DNA of 64,000 bases, taken from positions 92,660 through 156,659 of the forward strand of contig QJNS01000190.1 in NCBI GenBank assembly GCA_004154925.1, read 5' to 3'. This DNA comes from Monosporascus cannonballus (lineage: Eukaryota > Ascomycota > Sordariomycetes > Xylariales). Below the pieces are notes generated by a model. It ran no database searches and was not told the DNA's origin. It saw nothing but the letters and a program-made list of their open reading frames with translations. This document shows, one piece after another, positions 51,001 to 61,455 of this stretch. Made by a program: the position numbers and the translations under genes. The first letter of the stretch is position 1. Each line of letters starts with the position of its first letter.

Positions 51001-53994
51001 AAACTTACGAACGTATTAGCAACTCTTTAGCGGATAATAAATTATGTATTACGAAAAAACCTCGATAATTTCGTCGTTTATTATCTCGACGATATTTTTA
51101 TTTTTTCGGAAATAGAAGAAATATACGCAAAATACGTTTATAAAATTTTTCAAATTTAATAGGACGCAAAATTACTTATTAACGCAAAAAAAAATCAATT
51201 TCATGTATAGGAAATAAAATATTTGGGATATATTATTACCCCAGAATATATTAGGATAAACCTTAAAAAATTGCTATAATTACAAAATAGCAAACGTTAA
51301 CGATAATTAAGAAAATATAGGTATTTTTTAAATTCGCCAATTATTACAGGAAATTTATTCGAAATTTTAGCAAAATAATTATACCCTTAACATATTTTAC
51401 GAAAACAAAATTTAAATAAACGCCAAATACGGAAAAAATATATTAAGATATTAACGATATAATTATTAATAAATTAATACTAATTATATACGATTTAAAC
51501 CGCCCCGTTAAGCTAAAAACCGATATTTCGGATTACGCGTTAAACGCAATAATCGGATAATAAAATAATTAAGGCAAATTATACCTTATTATATTTTTTT
51601 CGTACAAATTAAAAGGACCCGAATTTAATTACGGTATTCCAGATAAGGAATTTATAGCCATTATTATAGTATTTCGAGAATTTAAGCATTTTTTAAAAGG
51701 GAATTTGTACTAAATTAAAATTTATACGGATTATTAAAATCTTACTCAATTTATTGTAATTAAGGAATTTATAAAATAATAATTTCGTTATGCGGAAAAA
51801 TTAACGAATTTTAACTTTGTTATTATTCATAAAAAACATTTAGAAAACGGCAAAGCAAATGCCCTAAATAAGCGATTAAACCTTAAAGAAAAATTTATTA
51901 AAATTAATTATATAATTTTTTATATTATTATAAAAAATATTTACGCTTACGACAAATTACAATAATTCAGGTAATACCTAATAATATGCATTAAAATATT
52001 TAATAATACAATAATAATTTCCCAAAAAATTAAAAAACAAATAAGATATAAGTTTTAAAAAAATATCAAAAAATTTAACACGAAAAATATACAAACATTA
52101 ATTTTATAAATATCCAGGGATCCATAAAACCCTAAAACGACTTTAATATACGTATTTTTTTTCAAAAAAAAATTAATAATATAAAAAGTTATACGGCAAT
52201 ATAATATTTACGCCAAAATAAAAACTCGACGACATAAGCTATACGAAAAATTACGGTTATTATTAATCGTAAAGCGACCATAATATTTAATTATATTTAA
52301 CTTTATTATCAAACTTCCTATATTAAAAAATTTAATTACAGAAATATTTTATAATAACATTTTTATAATCGTTAACCGATTTACGAAATTTTTTATTTTT
52401 TATCATATTATAAAAATATAAACGCTAAAAAAATAATATATATTTTTTTAAATATATTTTTAACATATACGGATTATTAATAGAAATTATATTAAATAAA
52501 GAATTAATATTTATATTAAAATTTTGGCAAAGCTTAATAATACAAATCGGCCTAAATCATAAATTATTTAGCGCATTTAAACCTTAGACGGATAAATAAA
52601 TAAAGCAAATAAATTAAATTTTGAAAACTTATTTACGATGTTATATTAATTACGAATAAAATAATTAAGTTAAGAAATTATTAATTATATAATTAATTTA
52701 TAATACTAATTATTACGAAAATATCAAAATAATACCTGCGAATACAAATTTTAATTTTACTCCAGAAATTTATGAAAAAAATATACGATAACGGTCTAAT
52801 TAATATCAAAATAATCCTTACGTCGGAATAATTATAATAGCTATATTAGGAAATAAAAATAAAATTGGAATTTGTACGAAATTAAATAAGTAAGTATTAT
52901 AATTAGAAAAAATTAAAAAAATTAATTTTCGAAAAAAGGGAGATAATTTTTCTTATTACACAAAATATTTAAACAAAACAACTTAGCAAAAAGCTTGATA
53001 TTAAATATATCAATTTATACAAAATCGCCAAGAAAATCTCAGAAAATAATTATTAATTAGAATTTCCACCAAATGTTAAACTTTATTTAATTTTTTACGT
53101 TTCTTTATTCGAATTAATAGCAAATACGATTAAAGTATATACGGTATAAAACAATATAGAAATAATAGACGAATAAATATACGAAATAAAAAAAATTTTT
53201 AATATACGAAAATAAAACGGATTTATTTAGTATTTGATTAAATAGAAAAAATACCTAAATTTCGAAAATATCTGGGAATCTGTTAAGAACTTTATTAACG
53301 CCCAGCGCTTATTAAAAAAATTTTACCAATAACGACGGACGCGTCCTAATTAATAATTAACCAGTTAATAACCGGGATATCGGGTTAATCGATTATAACT
53401 TGCGTTAACGTAATAACCGTAATTACGACCTTTAATTATTTTTGTTTCCGACATTTTTGTTTTTTTAGCTTATTTAATAATTAAAGCCTATATTATATTA
53501 TAATAACGTCCTTTAAACAAATTAACGTTTTTTGTTTATGCAAACAAATAAAATAATTTTTTTTTATTTATTTCCTCCTAATATTTGCATTAAGGTTTGA
53601 AATAATGCCGCTAAAGCTTTAATAATTACTTTTCGGCAAACGTTTTTCCGTTTTCTTAATGTTAATATTTACGATAAATATTTTATAAAAAAAATATATT
53701 AATATTATTATAAAATTAATCCCGATTAACATATTCCTTATATCTTAAAACGTTTTCCATTATTTTATACCTTATGTTTTTTAAGAAATAATAAAAATAA
53801 GTCATAACTTCGTAACCAAATTCGTTAAAGGCTTTTACGAAGTTAATATGATAAACGGTAAAAAAAACGAAAAATATAACGAATTTTAAAAATGCGAAAC
53901 GATATAATTAAAAGCAAAAAAAAGGGATATTTACCAAACGAAAAAAAAGAAGAAAAGAAATCTTAAGGACAAAATTTAAAAAGAAAGGAAATCG
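48001..53994 (+). pseudogene. gag-pol remnant of Gypsy E
   Basis: Plus strand. Gag spans about 48.1-49.9 kb. The protease lies about 49970-50260 (G-G-N-Y-I-I-P-N-K, then N-F-D-I-F-L-F-G-N-Y-D-I-I-L-G-L-L-W-I-R). Reverse transcriptase runs about 50720-51350 (L-Q-L-M-V-N-Y-R-Q-L-N-N-V-I-I-K-N, V-V-Y-Y-L-D-D-I-F-I-F-S near 51085 with the catalytic Asp pair kept). Integrase lies about 52330-52640 (I-I-V-N-R-F-T-K-F-F-I-F-Y). Many TAA codons stand at ancestral Gln positions. Confidence 0.85.
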
Positions 53995-54364
53995 TATTAC
54001 GACCCGATAAGTTCCAGTTTTAAGAAACGGTTAGGCAGGAGCATACGGGCCATCTTCCGGGTTACGTAACGGTAGTTACTGCCAAGCCAATAATTATTAA
54101 TGATTAAAGGTGATCCCAAGTAATCGTAATTACCACTAACGGCATAATTACGAATAATTAAGCCAAAAAAAGGATATATATGCTTATTAAATCTATAATT
54201 TAAATAGTTTCAGCTTGCAATATAACATCGTTACCCAAGGCACCTTTAGCATTACGAGACGTAATACGTTACTATATCTATTGCTCAGATTCCCACGATA
54301 CTCCTGCCAACATAAACCCGTCGACTTAAGGTTTAATAGTTGGTTAAACCGCCTAGCCGTCACA
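53995..54364 (+). repeat. 3' LTR of Gypsy E
   Basis: The first half is RIP-altered (TATTACGACCCGATAAGTTCC) and the second half nearly clean (CTCCTGCCAACATAAACCCG, GCCGTCACA), the reverse of its partner. Confidence 0.93.
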
Positions 54365-55022
54365 TACCGCCAATAATTTATTGTAAGTTTTGCTTTTTGC
54401 AACGTATTAATTTCTATATTAATCGCTCTTAGTCGTTCGCAGAATAAATATCTTAAATAATTTACAATTTAATATAATATCGACTTTAAATTACGTTCTA
54501 ATACCGCGAAAACGGTTACAGGCGATTCGAACTGGTTGTTTTGTGAACTCCCTGGTTTAAACAATAATTTTCCATGGGCGTCCGTTAACAGAGAATGGGA
54601 ATTTGTTCCCGAAGACGAACTATCGGAAAACGAATAAATCGCTCTGTTATAATAGGATAACGCAGCCCGCCGTTATCTTTATTTCCAGAAGTTCGGAAAC
54701 AAATTGACGTTGGTAATTAACGATGCGGTATATGCTATGGCCGAAAAATTTCCCAAGCTATTGGTGCTTATTTCGGATAAATTCAACGTTATACTGTCAA
54801 ATGTTGAAAAGGTATTTTTTTAAAAAAAAAATTTTATTAATTTTTTTACTTTATCCTTTACTTTATTATATATTAATCAATATTTTTTAAATGCTTAGTT
54901 ATAAACTTAAGCTTAACCTACATTCCGATTCGGCACCCCTACATACGAAATATTTTGCCCGAATAATTATTAACGTAATCGTGGAACTTGCCGGACGGAA
55001 AGCGCTTTCGTTAAAGCATAAG

Positions 55023-55152
55023 TGTTATGGCTGCACTATGCCATTACGCCACCAGGGCAAAAGATCAGTGGAATGATCGCAATTGTGGCAATCATCCTGG
55101 TGCTTACAGCTGCATATATACTGGAGCTCTTACGGTGGACCAAGCCGTAACA
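55023..55152 (+). mobile_element. 130-bp solo LTR (mini-LTR family), copy 2
   Basis: It starts TGTTATGG and ends CCGTAACA, with a perfect 5-bp duplication ATAAG at 55018-55022 and 55153-55157. It is nearly identical to the reverse complement of 14514-14643 and shows almost no RIP. It lies within an exon of the unknown hAT gene. Confidence 0.93.
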
Positions 55153-56067
55153 ATAAGAATCATAATATTTTCGCTAAATAACGGCAGACGGTAAGCTAAT
55201 TAGTACGCGGATTAATACGTATATTCGTTGCTAACTTAATTTTATAATACCAGCTGTATTATGCCTATATCTATTAGGTCAAATTTCTCCAAAAGCCCTT
55301 ACAGACCTTATATTATAAGGCCTAACAAAGCTCTTACCATTCCCGCAATAAGAACTTGATATCCGAAATTAAGCTAGGCATCCTTAATTTTATTCGCAGC
55401 GAAAGGATAAATAACGTTTGGGCTATCCCTATTTTTTATTATTTTTGTAATTCTGCTGATATTCGCCTTTGGCTGGCGGATGACGAAAAGGAGCTCCTGG
55501 CTAATCTTATTAAACTCCAACCTTCCGATATTATAGCCTGGAAGAAGTTGTTTCCGCGGGTGGCGGACAAATTCAAATTACGCTCCGGTCCTCCAAGCTC
55601 CGGTAAGCTAATTACCTATTTTATTGGCGTACTAATCTTCGTACTAATCCATTTTTTCCGCCTTAGTTCGAAACACAAATTTCGTCGCTTCAATTACTTC
55701 CCAAAAGTACTTTCGTACTTTCAGCCTACGGTTACCGGAATATTAAGAGAAGTAATTTCCTTCGGTTACAATGCCCGCAAGCTTCGTAAGTCCTGGTCGC
55801 CTTGTCTTCCCGGCCCGGCTTGGCTCTGGAATGATGCGGCAACGCGATAGCTCGAAGGAGCCGCTTTTCGTTCGGCTCCTAGGCGAAAAGTGAAGTTGGC
55901 GGTAGCACTAATGTGCATCCCGAAGGTCTTTCCGATTGCCCCCAATGCCTTCGTAAATAACTTTCTCCCAAGCGTACATTCGCTTAACTCACAGAACATA
56001 ATGGATTAAGTAGTTTGGCCACATTGGGAAATTCGCAACCAATTTTGCTTGGTTCATAAGGCAGGGC

Positions 56068-56103
56068 GATTAGTACGCAGATTAGTACGCAGATTAGTAC
56101 GCG
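56068..56103. repeat. 12-bp GATTAGTACGCA repeat, three copies, right end of hAT
   Basis: Copies start at 56068, 56080 and 56092. They are in inverted orientation relative to the GTACTAATC cluster at 41313-41371 near the left end. Confidence 0.93.
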
Positions 56104-56346
56104 TTTAATAACAATCTTGCGTTTAAAATAAATAAGATTCTTAATTCGCTATGTTCTAACGCTATTATGATTTTTACCCAATGGGTACCCGTGGGTGGTT
56201 AGCTCGTGGGTGGGTAGTCGTGGGTATTTTTGGAAAAATGCCAAGACTACCCACGGTTACCCACCCACGGTCGTGGGTAGTCCGTGGGTACCCAATGGGT
56301 ACCCATTGCAAACCCTAGATAACAGCGCTACCATCAACTACCAAAC

Positions 56347-56552
56347 TGTCAGGTGCCAAGGTGCGACCCCCTTTCCGGGGCCCAGCGCCCCACCAGTGTG
56401 GCTCCAGTTTGTGTATATATAGGGGGGCTTCGCCCCCGAGTAGTTAGAAGAGGGCAGGCATTAATGGTCATCTATTTACTATCCATACTATGAACTACCT
56501 GCTAGGCTGCTTCTTCTGCCTTTCACTCCGTGCTTTACCATTTTCCCTGACA
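56347..56552 (+). mobile_element. Solo LTR of the Gypsy H family in the LysM gene
   Basis: It is 206 bp, starts TGTCAGG and ends CCTGACA, with a perfect duplication CAAAC at 56342-56346 and 56553-56557. It is practically free of RIP and therefore the best copy of this LTR here. It includes TATATATA followed by the GGGGGC-TTC-GCCCCC stem-loop. Confidence 0.96.
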
Positions 56553-57570
56553 CAAACCCCCTAATGGGATTAAAACGCCAACCCCTACGCAGGCGGTTAT
56601 TGACGACAATTGTGATAAATTCCACTTCGTCAAGGCTGGTAAGACATGTAACACAATCGCAAAGGCCAACGGCATCACTCAAGCCCAATTCCTGGCGTAG
56701 AACCCTTCGGCCGGCAAGCAGTGCGATGGGCTCTGGGCTAATGCATACGCTTGTGTTTCTGTTATCGGCCACGAACCTACTCCCACCGACCCAGGCAACG
56801 GCGTTAAGACACCCTAGCCAATCCAGAATGGTATGGTCGGCAACTGCAACACCTTTTACTTCGTCAAAAAGGGCCAGACGTGCCAAGTAATTGCCGGACT
56901 ATACTCGATTAACATTTCGCAGTTCACCACCTGGAACCCGGCAGTGGGAAAGGATTGTAGTGGTCTTTGGTCGCATATGTACGCTTGCGTCGGCCTTATC
57001 GGTAGCACCAAGCCACCTTTACCAACCTCCACCAAAACGAACAACGGCATCTCGACGCCTACTCCCACTCAGCCAGGCATGGTGAACAACTGTGACAAAT
57101 TCTACTTCGTCAATTCAGGGGATACGTGCGCGTCGATCGTATCCAAGTCCGGGATTTCTATGTCCCAGTTCGTCCAATGGAACCCCAGCGTTGGCAAAGA
57201 TTGCAGTGGGCTGTGGGCAAAAGTGGTATGTATCCATGTCCTAACTTGCCCCATACTCCTGGATCCAGTTTGGTTTTTCAAACGGGCGGTTAGTGGTTAA
57301 CCTGGTCCCTAATACACCTGCATTTCCATCACTGGGCACACGCCGACACCAACAAATCCAGGCAACGGGATTAAGACCCTTACCCCTATCCAAGACGGCA
57401 TAACCCGCAACTGCAAAACTTTCCATCTTGTCAAAAAGGGAGATACGTACGTTAGCATCGCAGCCAAGTACAAAATATCCGTACCACAGGTTATTAAGTG
57501 GAACCCGGCGGTGAGGACGTCTTGTACATCACTTTAGTTCGATACTTACGCTTATGTGGCAGTTCTATGA

Positions 57571-58913
57571 TGCAATATCCGTATAGCATCGTTATATATT
57601 AAGCTAGGATTTAGTGGTGGTATTTTGTGGTTCACTTCGTTTCGTAATTTTAGAATCAAATTCTTGCTTTTGATATCAATACTTTGAATACTCCTTCGCT
57701 TTGGAGTCGGCCATGGCTCGATATCATGATTACAGTTTAGTGTTCAGGTGAGACGTCCTAGACAAAGGTTTCCCCTATCCCAGGGGCACTCTATGGCTGT
57801 TGGCTGTTGGTGTTGGCTGTTGGTGTTGGTTGTTGTAAAGTGATTGGAGCTTGATCAAGCTAGCGAACTTTAATGTGGTATATCGGGTAAAAGTTAAAAC
57901 ACTGCTAGGTACTAGTGGGTCTCGATAGTTAGTAGGCTACCCAAATTAGGTGTAGCTGTTACATGACCAACTGGCGGTACTTGCGAAAATTGCAGCCCTT
58001 TTGCAGCCCCTAATCCGAGGGAGGTTATTACTAAGTGGGCCTCCTTGCCAGAATACCCAACAGCGTTTTACACCGTAGTCCTCCACCTAACATCCTCGGA
58101 AACTTAATACCCATTGGACAGGTGCCATTCTTATTCCCACTAACAACCTGGGCCTTGCCCTACGGAGTCCACCGCGGTTTAGCCGACTCCTCAGCAACAA
58201 CGCGACGATAAAAGCGGAGCTCCCCCCACCGTGACGAATCAGCACCGTTGACAAAGAAATACGCCACAACCGAGCCGCGGCTGCGGAGCAGCGGCCCGTC
58301 GGCAAGCAAATCCCTTGCACTGCCAAGACCTGCCGCGGGCTTAAGCGCAAATATAGTCTATGCACGCCTAAACATTTGTTATCCGGTGCGAAAGACCAGT
58401 CTGTAAGATCGGCCCGCCTCCCGTGGTTCGCGTGAACGTTACTGAGTACCTGATATCAGTTATAAGAAGCTTGCAGTTACGACTTGGCGCCCAGAGGACG
58501 AGTGGGAACGGAACAAGCCACGTTCGAAACTGGTAATAAATTTCGGGATGCTTTGGTATCAGGCAGAATATATTGCAAAGGGATCGCGCAGGCAGCAGGC
58601 GGGCCTGGCGGATAATACTGTATCTCCTTATATCCCTAGCGCCAACTTACATCAAGAGCCACGTGAAGTAGCTGCTCAGGGCGAACCCCTGACTTGTGCA
58701 GTTACCACTCCTCGGAGGCTGGGTTGTGATAGAGCGGTATAGGCAATACGGAAAGTTTCCTGTCTAATGTGGCAGTACCACGAAGTGAGAGATAATGCAT
58801 TTTCCACAGCGCATCCCATAGTATTATCAACCCCTATCCATAGTCTTTGAGTAACAATGATAAACAGTTCTCCTATACCTAGCGTCTCCCTCGCTTGACA
58901 GTACACCGTCTAT
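57571..58913. other. Host-like spacer without a recognised gene
   Basis: Balanced composition and little RIP. Short TGTTGGTGTTGGCTGTTGG repeats lie near 57795-57835. Open frames up to 92 codons (for example 58087-58365 on the minus strand) have no recognisable domain. I see no supported gene. Confidence 0.5.
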
Positions 58914-59597
58914 CTACATCGCCGAGTTGACGACGGTAACAGCGATTCCAGTGCCGGCAAGCATCCACATATCCACCCCCTCAGCTCGACCAAGCACGCC
59001 ATTCGTCGGCGTTGGCTCAGCCGCAGTGGCTCCGGTGCCAGGTACGGCGGTCGGGCCCGCGGCCGAGGAGGCGGAAGAAGTCGTGCCCTTTCCGCCATGC
59101 GCGTCGGCATAGCACTCCGCCTGGACGATGGTGATGTTCAGCCACGACTGCTCGAGGGGATCATAACGCTCCCACCTGATAGGACATTCCGAGGCGACTA
59201 AACTGACGGCGGAACTCTTGGCCGACCACCACGACGCCACCGCGCTAACGTAGGACGAATAGGCGGCGTTCGCGCTGGGCGGCCCGTCCGTAAAGAAGCT
59301 GCACCACTGCGACTTACCGACCGAACAGCTTAGCTTGTCGCGCCCGGTGGCCGTGGACAGGCAGGGCTCGAGCTGCTCGTCCACGTACGCGTAAATAACG
59401 TCTAGCAGTATACTGGTTGGCTTTGGCATATCGAAGTATTCCGTTATATTCTTTATCGCGCACACCCATGGGTCTGGGCTCTGAATGCTAGCTGGGCCTT
59501 CTGTCTTTGTCGGCACCTATTTAGGCATAACGGTTATTTGCATTACCGATGCGTGGGTGGCGGTAGCCGTAAAGGTTAGGAAAATCGCTATCTTCAT
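58914..59597 (-). pseudogene. Secreted, probably membrane-anchored protein with one premature TAG
   Basis: On the minus strand ATG at 59597 starts a signal peptide (M-K-I-A-I-F-L-T-F-T-A-T-A-T-H-A). Codon 27 is TAG, most likely from CAG or TGG, and the same frame then runs on for 200 codons to a TAG at 58914. The middle part (I-T-E-Y-F-D-M-P-K-P-T, Y-S-S-Y-V-S-A-V-A-S-W-W, W-L-N-I-T-I-V-Q-A-E-C-Y) is typical of a family of secreted ascomycete proteins of unknown function (I believe DUF7735, from memory). A Ser/Ala/Gly/Thr linker and a hydrophobic end (M-W-M-L-A-G-T-G-I-A-V-T) suggest a GPI or membrane anchor. A readthrough or a start downstream of the stop without signal peptide are alternatives; I favour a recent pseudogene. 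Confidence 0.75.
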
Positions 59598-60095
59598 CTT
59601 AATGGTTATTTATCCAAAGCAGCTTAACAATTAAAAACAAAATAAAAATTTCAAGATAAAAGGTTACTTATCCTTACGGGTTAATACAGGCGCCTTTGAA
59701 AAAAGCATAATATAAGGAAATATGCAGGGGCCCTTTATTTCTGTTAGTAATTAGGAAATCTATTAAAGTATTTGCCGAAATAGCCCGCTTATAAGACCCC
59801 TAACTGTAAATATCGTAAAGCTGTTATAAAGCCCTATGGAAATATCACACCGTTATACGGAAAATATTTCGTAAAATTAAGCTATTTTGGGTCTTATAGA
59901 GCCTAAACCCAAACACCTATAACCTATCATAAAGAGCAATCTGTATATTGCCAGCCCCTATTTTCTTACCGAATATAACTCCGATCTATAAGTTAAAGTA
60001 CGATTAATTAATTTAAATGTTCGGCCTATTTTTGGTATTAGTAATAATACTATTTCTTCATGCATATCGCATAAGTATTACTGCACTTATTTATC
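59598..60095. other. AT-rich intergenic stretch
   Basis: No domain-bearing frame is seen. It should contain the upstream region of the minus-strand gene at 58914-59597 and the 3' region of the one at 60096-60854. A short CTTATAA/ATAAG-rich section is present near 59650-59800. Confidence 0.5.
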
Positions 60096-60854
60096 CTAAT
60101 CAAATTCAAAATAACGCTCCCGCAAAGCTTCCAGGCACTCTCGCTTACGATAGCGCTGCAAATCTAGCCAGCTATACCTCCGATAAATATCCTGCATCAC
60201 AGGAATAACCTTATCCGAATCCGGGAAGGTCGTATAAATATCCATAACCGACCTTAAGCTTTTAGGAATAAAGTGTAATTTCCGGAATTCGTCCTTAAGG
60301 ACTTCGAAAAAATCTGTAATAGCCCAGGACCCGCATTCAGCTATCCATACGGCCTGGTTTTCAGGCGCGTAATCGTATGCGTCGTTTTGAAGCAGTTCCC
60401 GCGCCGGCGCATATTTAATCTCGTAAGGGCATTCGTACTAATATATGACGCCGAACTTCGTATCAAGCAGGATAACGGGGTTATTTCGCCCACCCCAAGT
60501 AAGTCCTATGACGTAAGGAGGCACATCATCAATTATGCCGGCTCTTTCCGATAAAAGTCTGAATATCTCCCCTTTAACCTGGCGGAGGCCCAGCTTTTGC
60601 CAGTTAGCGAAATAGCACCAAGGGGCGCCTTGGACCCTGTTGCCGTCGTTCGGTTTACGTATGTATGGCAGATCACAGAGAAAGGAAAGGACTTCGTCAG
60701 TTTTACCCATGCATTCAAGGTAGGGCTTTATGGTGGGCTACCCCCCTGCGGGCGGCTGGATAATATCCGATTCACAGATATACATCTTGGTGAGGAAATC
60801 GTAATAGTCGCGGGACCGCGGCAACAGTTGCGTCCCGTAAATAGGTAATCTCAT
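60096..60854 (-). pseudogene. Intronless protein of unknown function, 252 codons, two in-frame TAG
   Basis: On the minus strand ATG at 60854 (M-R-L-P-I-Y-G-T-Q-L-L-P) runs in one frame to TAG at 60096-60098. It is interrupted only by two TAG codons, one after P-P-A-G-G and one after F-G-V-I-Y. The sequence has V-Q-G-A-P-W-C-Y-F-A-N-W, W-A-I-T-D-F-F-E-V-L-K-D-E-F and the C-terminal L-Q-R-Y-R-K-R-E-C-L-E-A-L-R. It resembles hypothetical cytoplasmic fungal proteins, but I cannot assign a function. Both stops fit G-to-A change of TGG or C-to-T change of CAG, so light RIP of a once-intact gene is likely. No signal peptide or membrane segment is seen. Confidence 0.72.
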
Positions 60855-61455
60855 CAAGGCTCGGCATTTTTGGAGCGCGGCGGGGTTCAGAAAAAGAACA
60901 TTGGGAAAGGGGAAGAAAAGGTGGGATGATTTAAAGGGAGAAGCCTAAAGTAAACAGTGGCAGGACTAATCATGGACTCCACCCGGTTAAACCGTCAACA
61001 GGCGTTGTCGGTGCATATTCTCGGCCCATATTTTACCGAGCCAATCAAACAGCGAACGGACCGATGGTTGATACCTAGAGTAAGGCAAGGTGAGTTACCG
61101 CCCAGAAAGGTTCAGGCGAAGCCAGAGATTGAAAAATTGCTTACGAAAAAGGGGAGGGCGATACTGTCAGCTAGCCAGGTGTGCTATAGCACACCAAATA
61201 CGGAGAGGTCACCTTCTGATCGGAACATATATACTCCGTTGCTAGGCTACACAAACGCTGTACGCGTTGCGAGAACGCACGCAATTAGCTGAATACAACA
61301 ACGCAACTGATGTCCTTTATATCTGACAGATACGGCAGCCCTAGGTCAGTGAAGTGTTAATAGGCTTTGCCCCTCCTGTTTCTAAGCTACATCAGATTAT
61401 TGGACCTCGGACAAACACTATGCATAGAACAGCCTCTTTAACCTCTAATCCCTTG
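60855..61455. other. Spacer upstream of the 252-codon gene; no recognised gene
   Basis: Balanced composition. A plus-strand frame at 60957-61292 (111 codons, M-A-G-L-I-M-D-S-T) is open but has no recognisable family, and its codon content looks random. I do not call it a gene. Confidence 0.5.

Larger units (their letters stand above)
47627..54364 (+). mobile_element. Complete Gypsy LTR retrotransposon E, nested in the hAT
   Basis: LTRs at 47627-48000 (374 bp) and 53995-54364 (370 bp) start TGTTACGACCCG and end GCCGTCACA. A perfect 5-bp duplication TACCG lies at 47622-47626 and 54365-54369. A purine-rich tract (AAAAAGAAAGGAAA) immediately precedes the right LTR, fitting plus-strand coding. 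Confidence 0.95.
47363..55746 (+). pseudogene. Multi-exon hAT cargo gene of unknown function, split by Gypsy E and a 130-bp LTR
   Basis: Plus strand. The start is probably at 47363-47365, where an ATG may have become ATA. The first exon is very basic (N-K-L-S-Y-K-R-R-K-P-D-N, R-R-N-K-A-A-W-D-K-K-H-P-E-P) and is interrupted after 47626 by element E. It continues at 54370, with introns at 54383-54432 (GTAAGT/TAG), about 54812-54909, 55191-55253 and 55603-55666 (both GTAAGC). Recognisable pieces include N-R-E-W-E-F-V-P-E-D-E-L-S, L-Y-F-Q-K-F-G-N-K-L-T-L-V-I, H-T-K-Y-F-A-R-I-I-I-N-V and D-I-R-L-W-L-A-D-D-E-K-E-L-L. Stops are of RIP type (N-E-TAA-I-A-L-L-TAA-TAG-D). I do not recognise the family. 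Because it travels with two H3 variants, a chromatin role is conceivable but unsupported. Confidence 0.7.
40997..56317 (-). mobile_element. hAT DNA transposon (15.3 kb with nested insertions) carrying histone H3-like genes
   Basis: Perfect 11-bp terminal inverted repeats TAGGGTTTGCA (40997-41007) and TGCAAACCCTA (56307-56317) are flanked by an exact 8-bp duplication GATAACAG (40989-40996 and 56318-56325). Eight-base duplications and T-A-G-G-G ends fit the hAT superfamily, and a hAT transposase is encoded inside. Subterminal zones are rich in ACCCACGG/GGGTACCC motifs (41008-41170 and 56170-56306). Without Gypsy E and the mini-LTR it would be about 8.4 kb. It holds four gene remnants: histone H3-A (-), transposase (-), histone H3-B (+) and an unknown gene (+). 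Confidence 0.95.
40636..57570 (+). pseudogene. Multi-LysM secreted effector-type gene, split by a hAT element and a solo LTR
   Basis: ATG at 40636 starts a hydrophobic signal peptide and a first, divergent LysM (F-R-R-W-N-P-F, 40740-40920), then a Thr/Pro linker that is cut at 40996 by the hAT. The frame resumes at 56326, is cut again by the LTR at 56347-56552, and continues with further LysMs: about 56595-56765 (stop in place of the usual Trp before N-P-S), 56835-57005 (N-P-A-V-G-K-D-C-S-G-L-W), 57085-57225, and, after a GTATGT intron at 57226 whose acceptor looks mutated, 57400-57570. Cys spacing and W-N-P motifs mark the C-type LysM. Such proteins bind chitin outside the cell and shield fungi from plant or insect chitin sensing. 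Two insertions and TAG codons make this copy inactive. Confidence 0.88.

Noticed and set aside
55766..55999. 77-codon minus-strand open frame at the right hAT end
   Set aside because: No recognisable family, overlaps the 3' end of the plus-strand cargo gene and lacks splice or start context.
40997..56317. Starship-type giant cargo element
   Set aside because: No tyrosine recombinase (DUF3435) captain is seen; the termini, 8-bp duplication and transposase are those of hAT.
58087..58365. 92-codon Arg/Leu-rich minus-strand frame
   Set aside because: No domain, signal or conserved pattern; the opposite strand is equally open in parts.
60957..61292. 111-codon plus-strand open frame
   Set aside because: No family resemblance and a composition like random translation; no support beyond being open.
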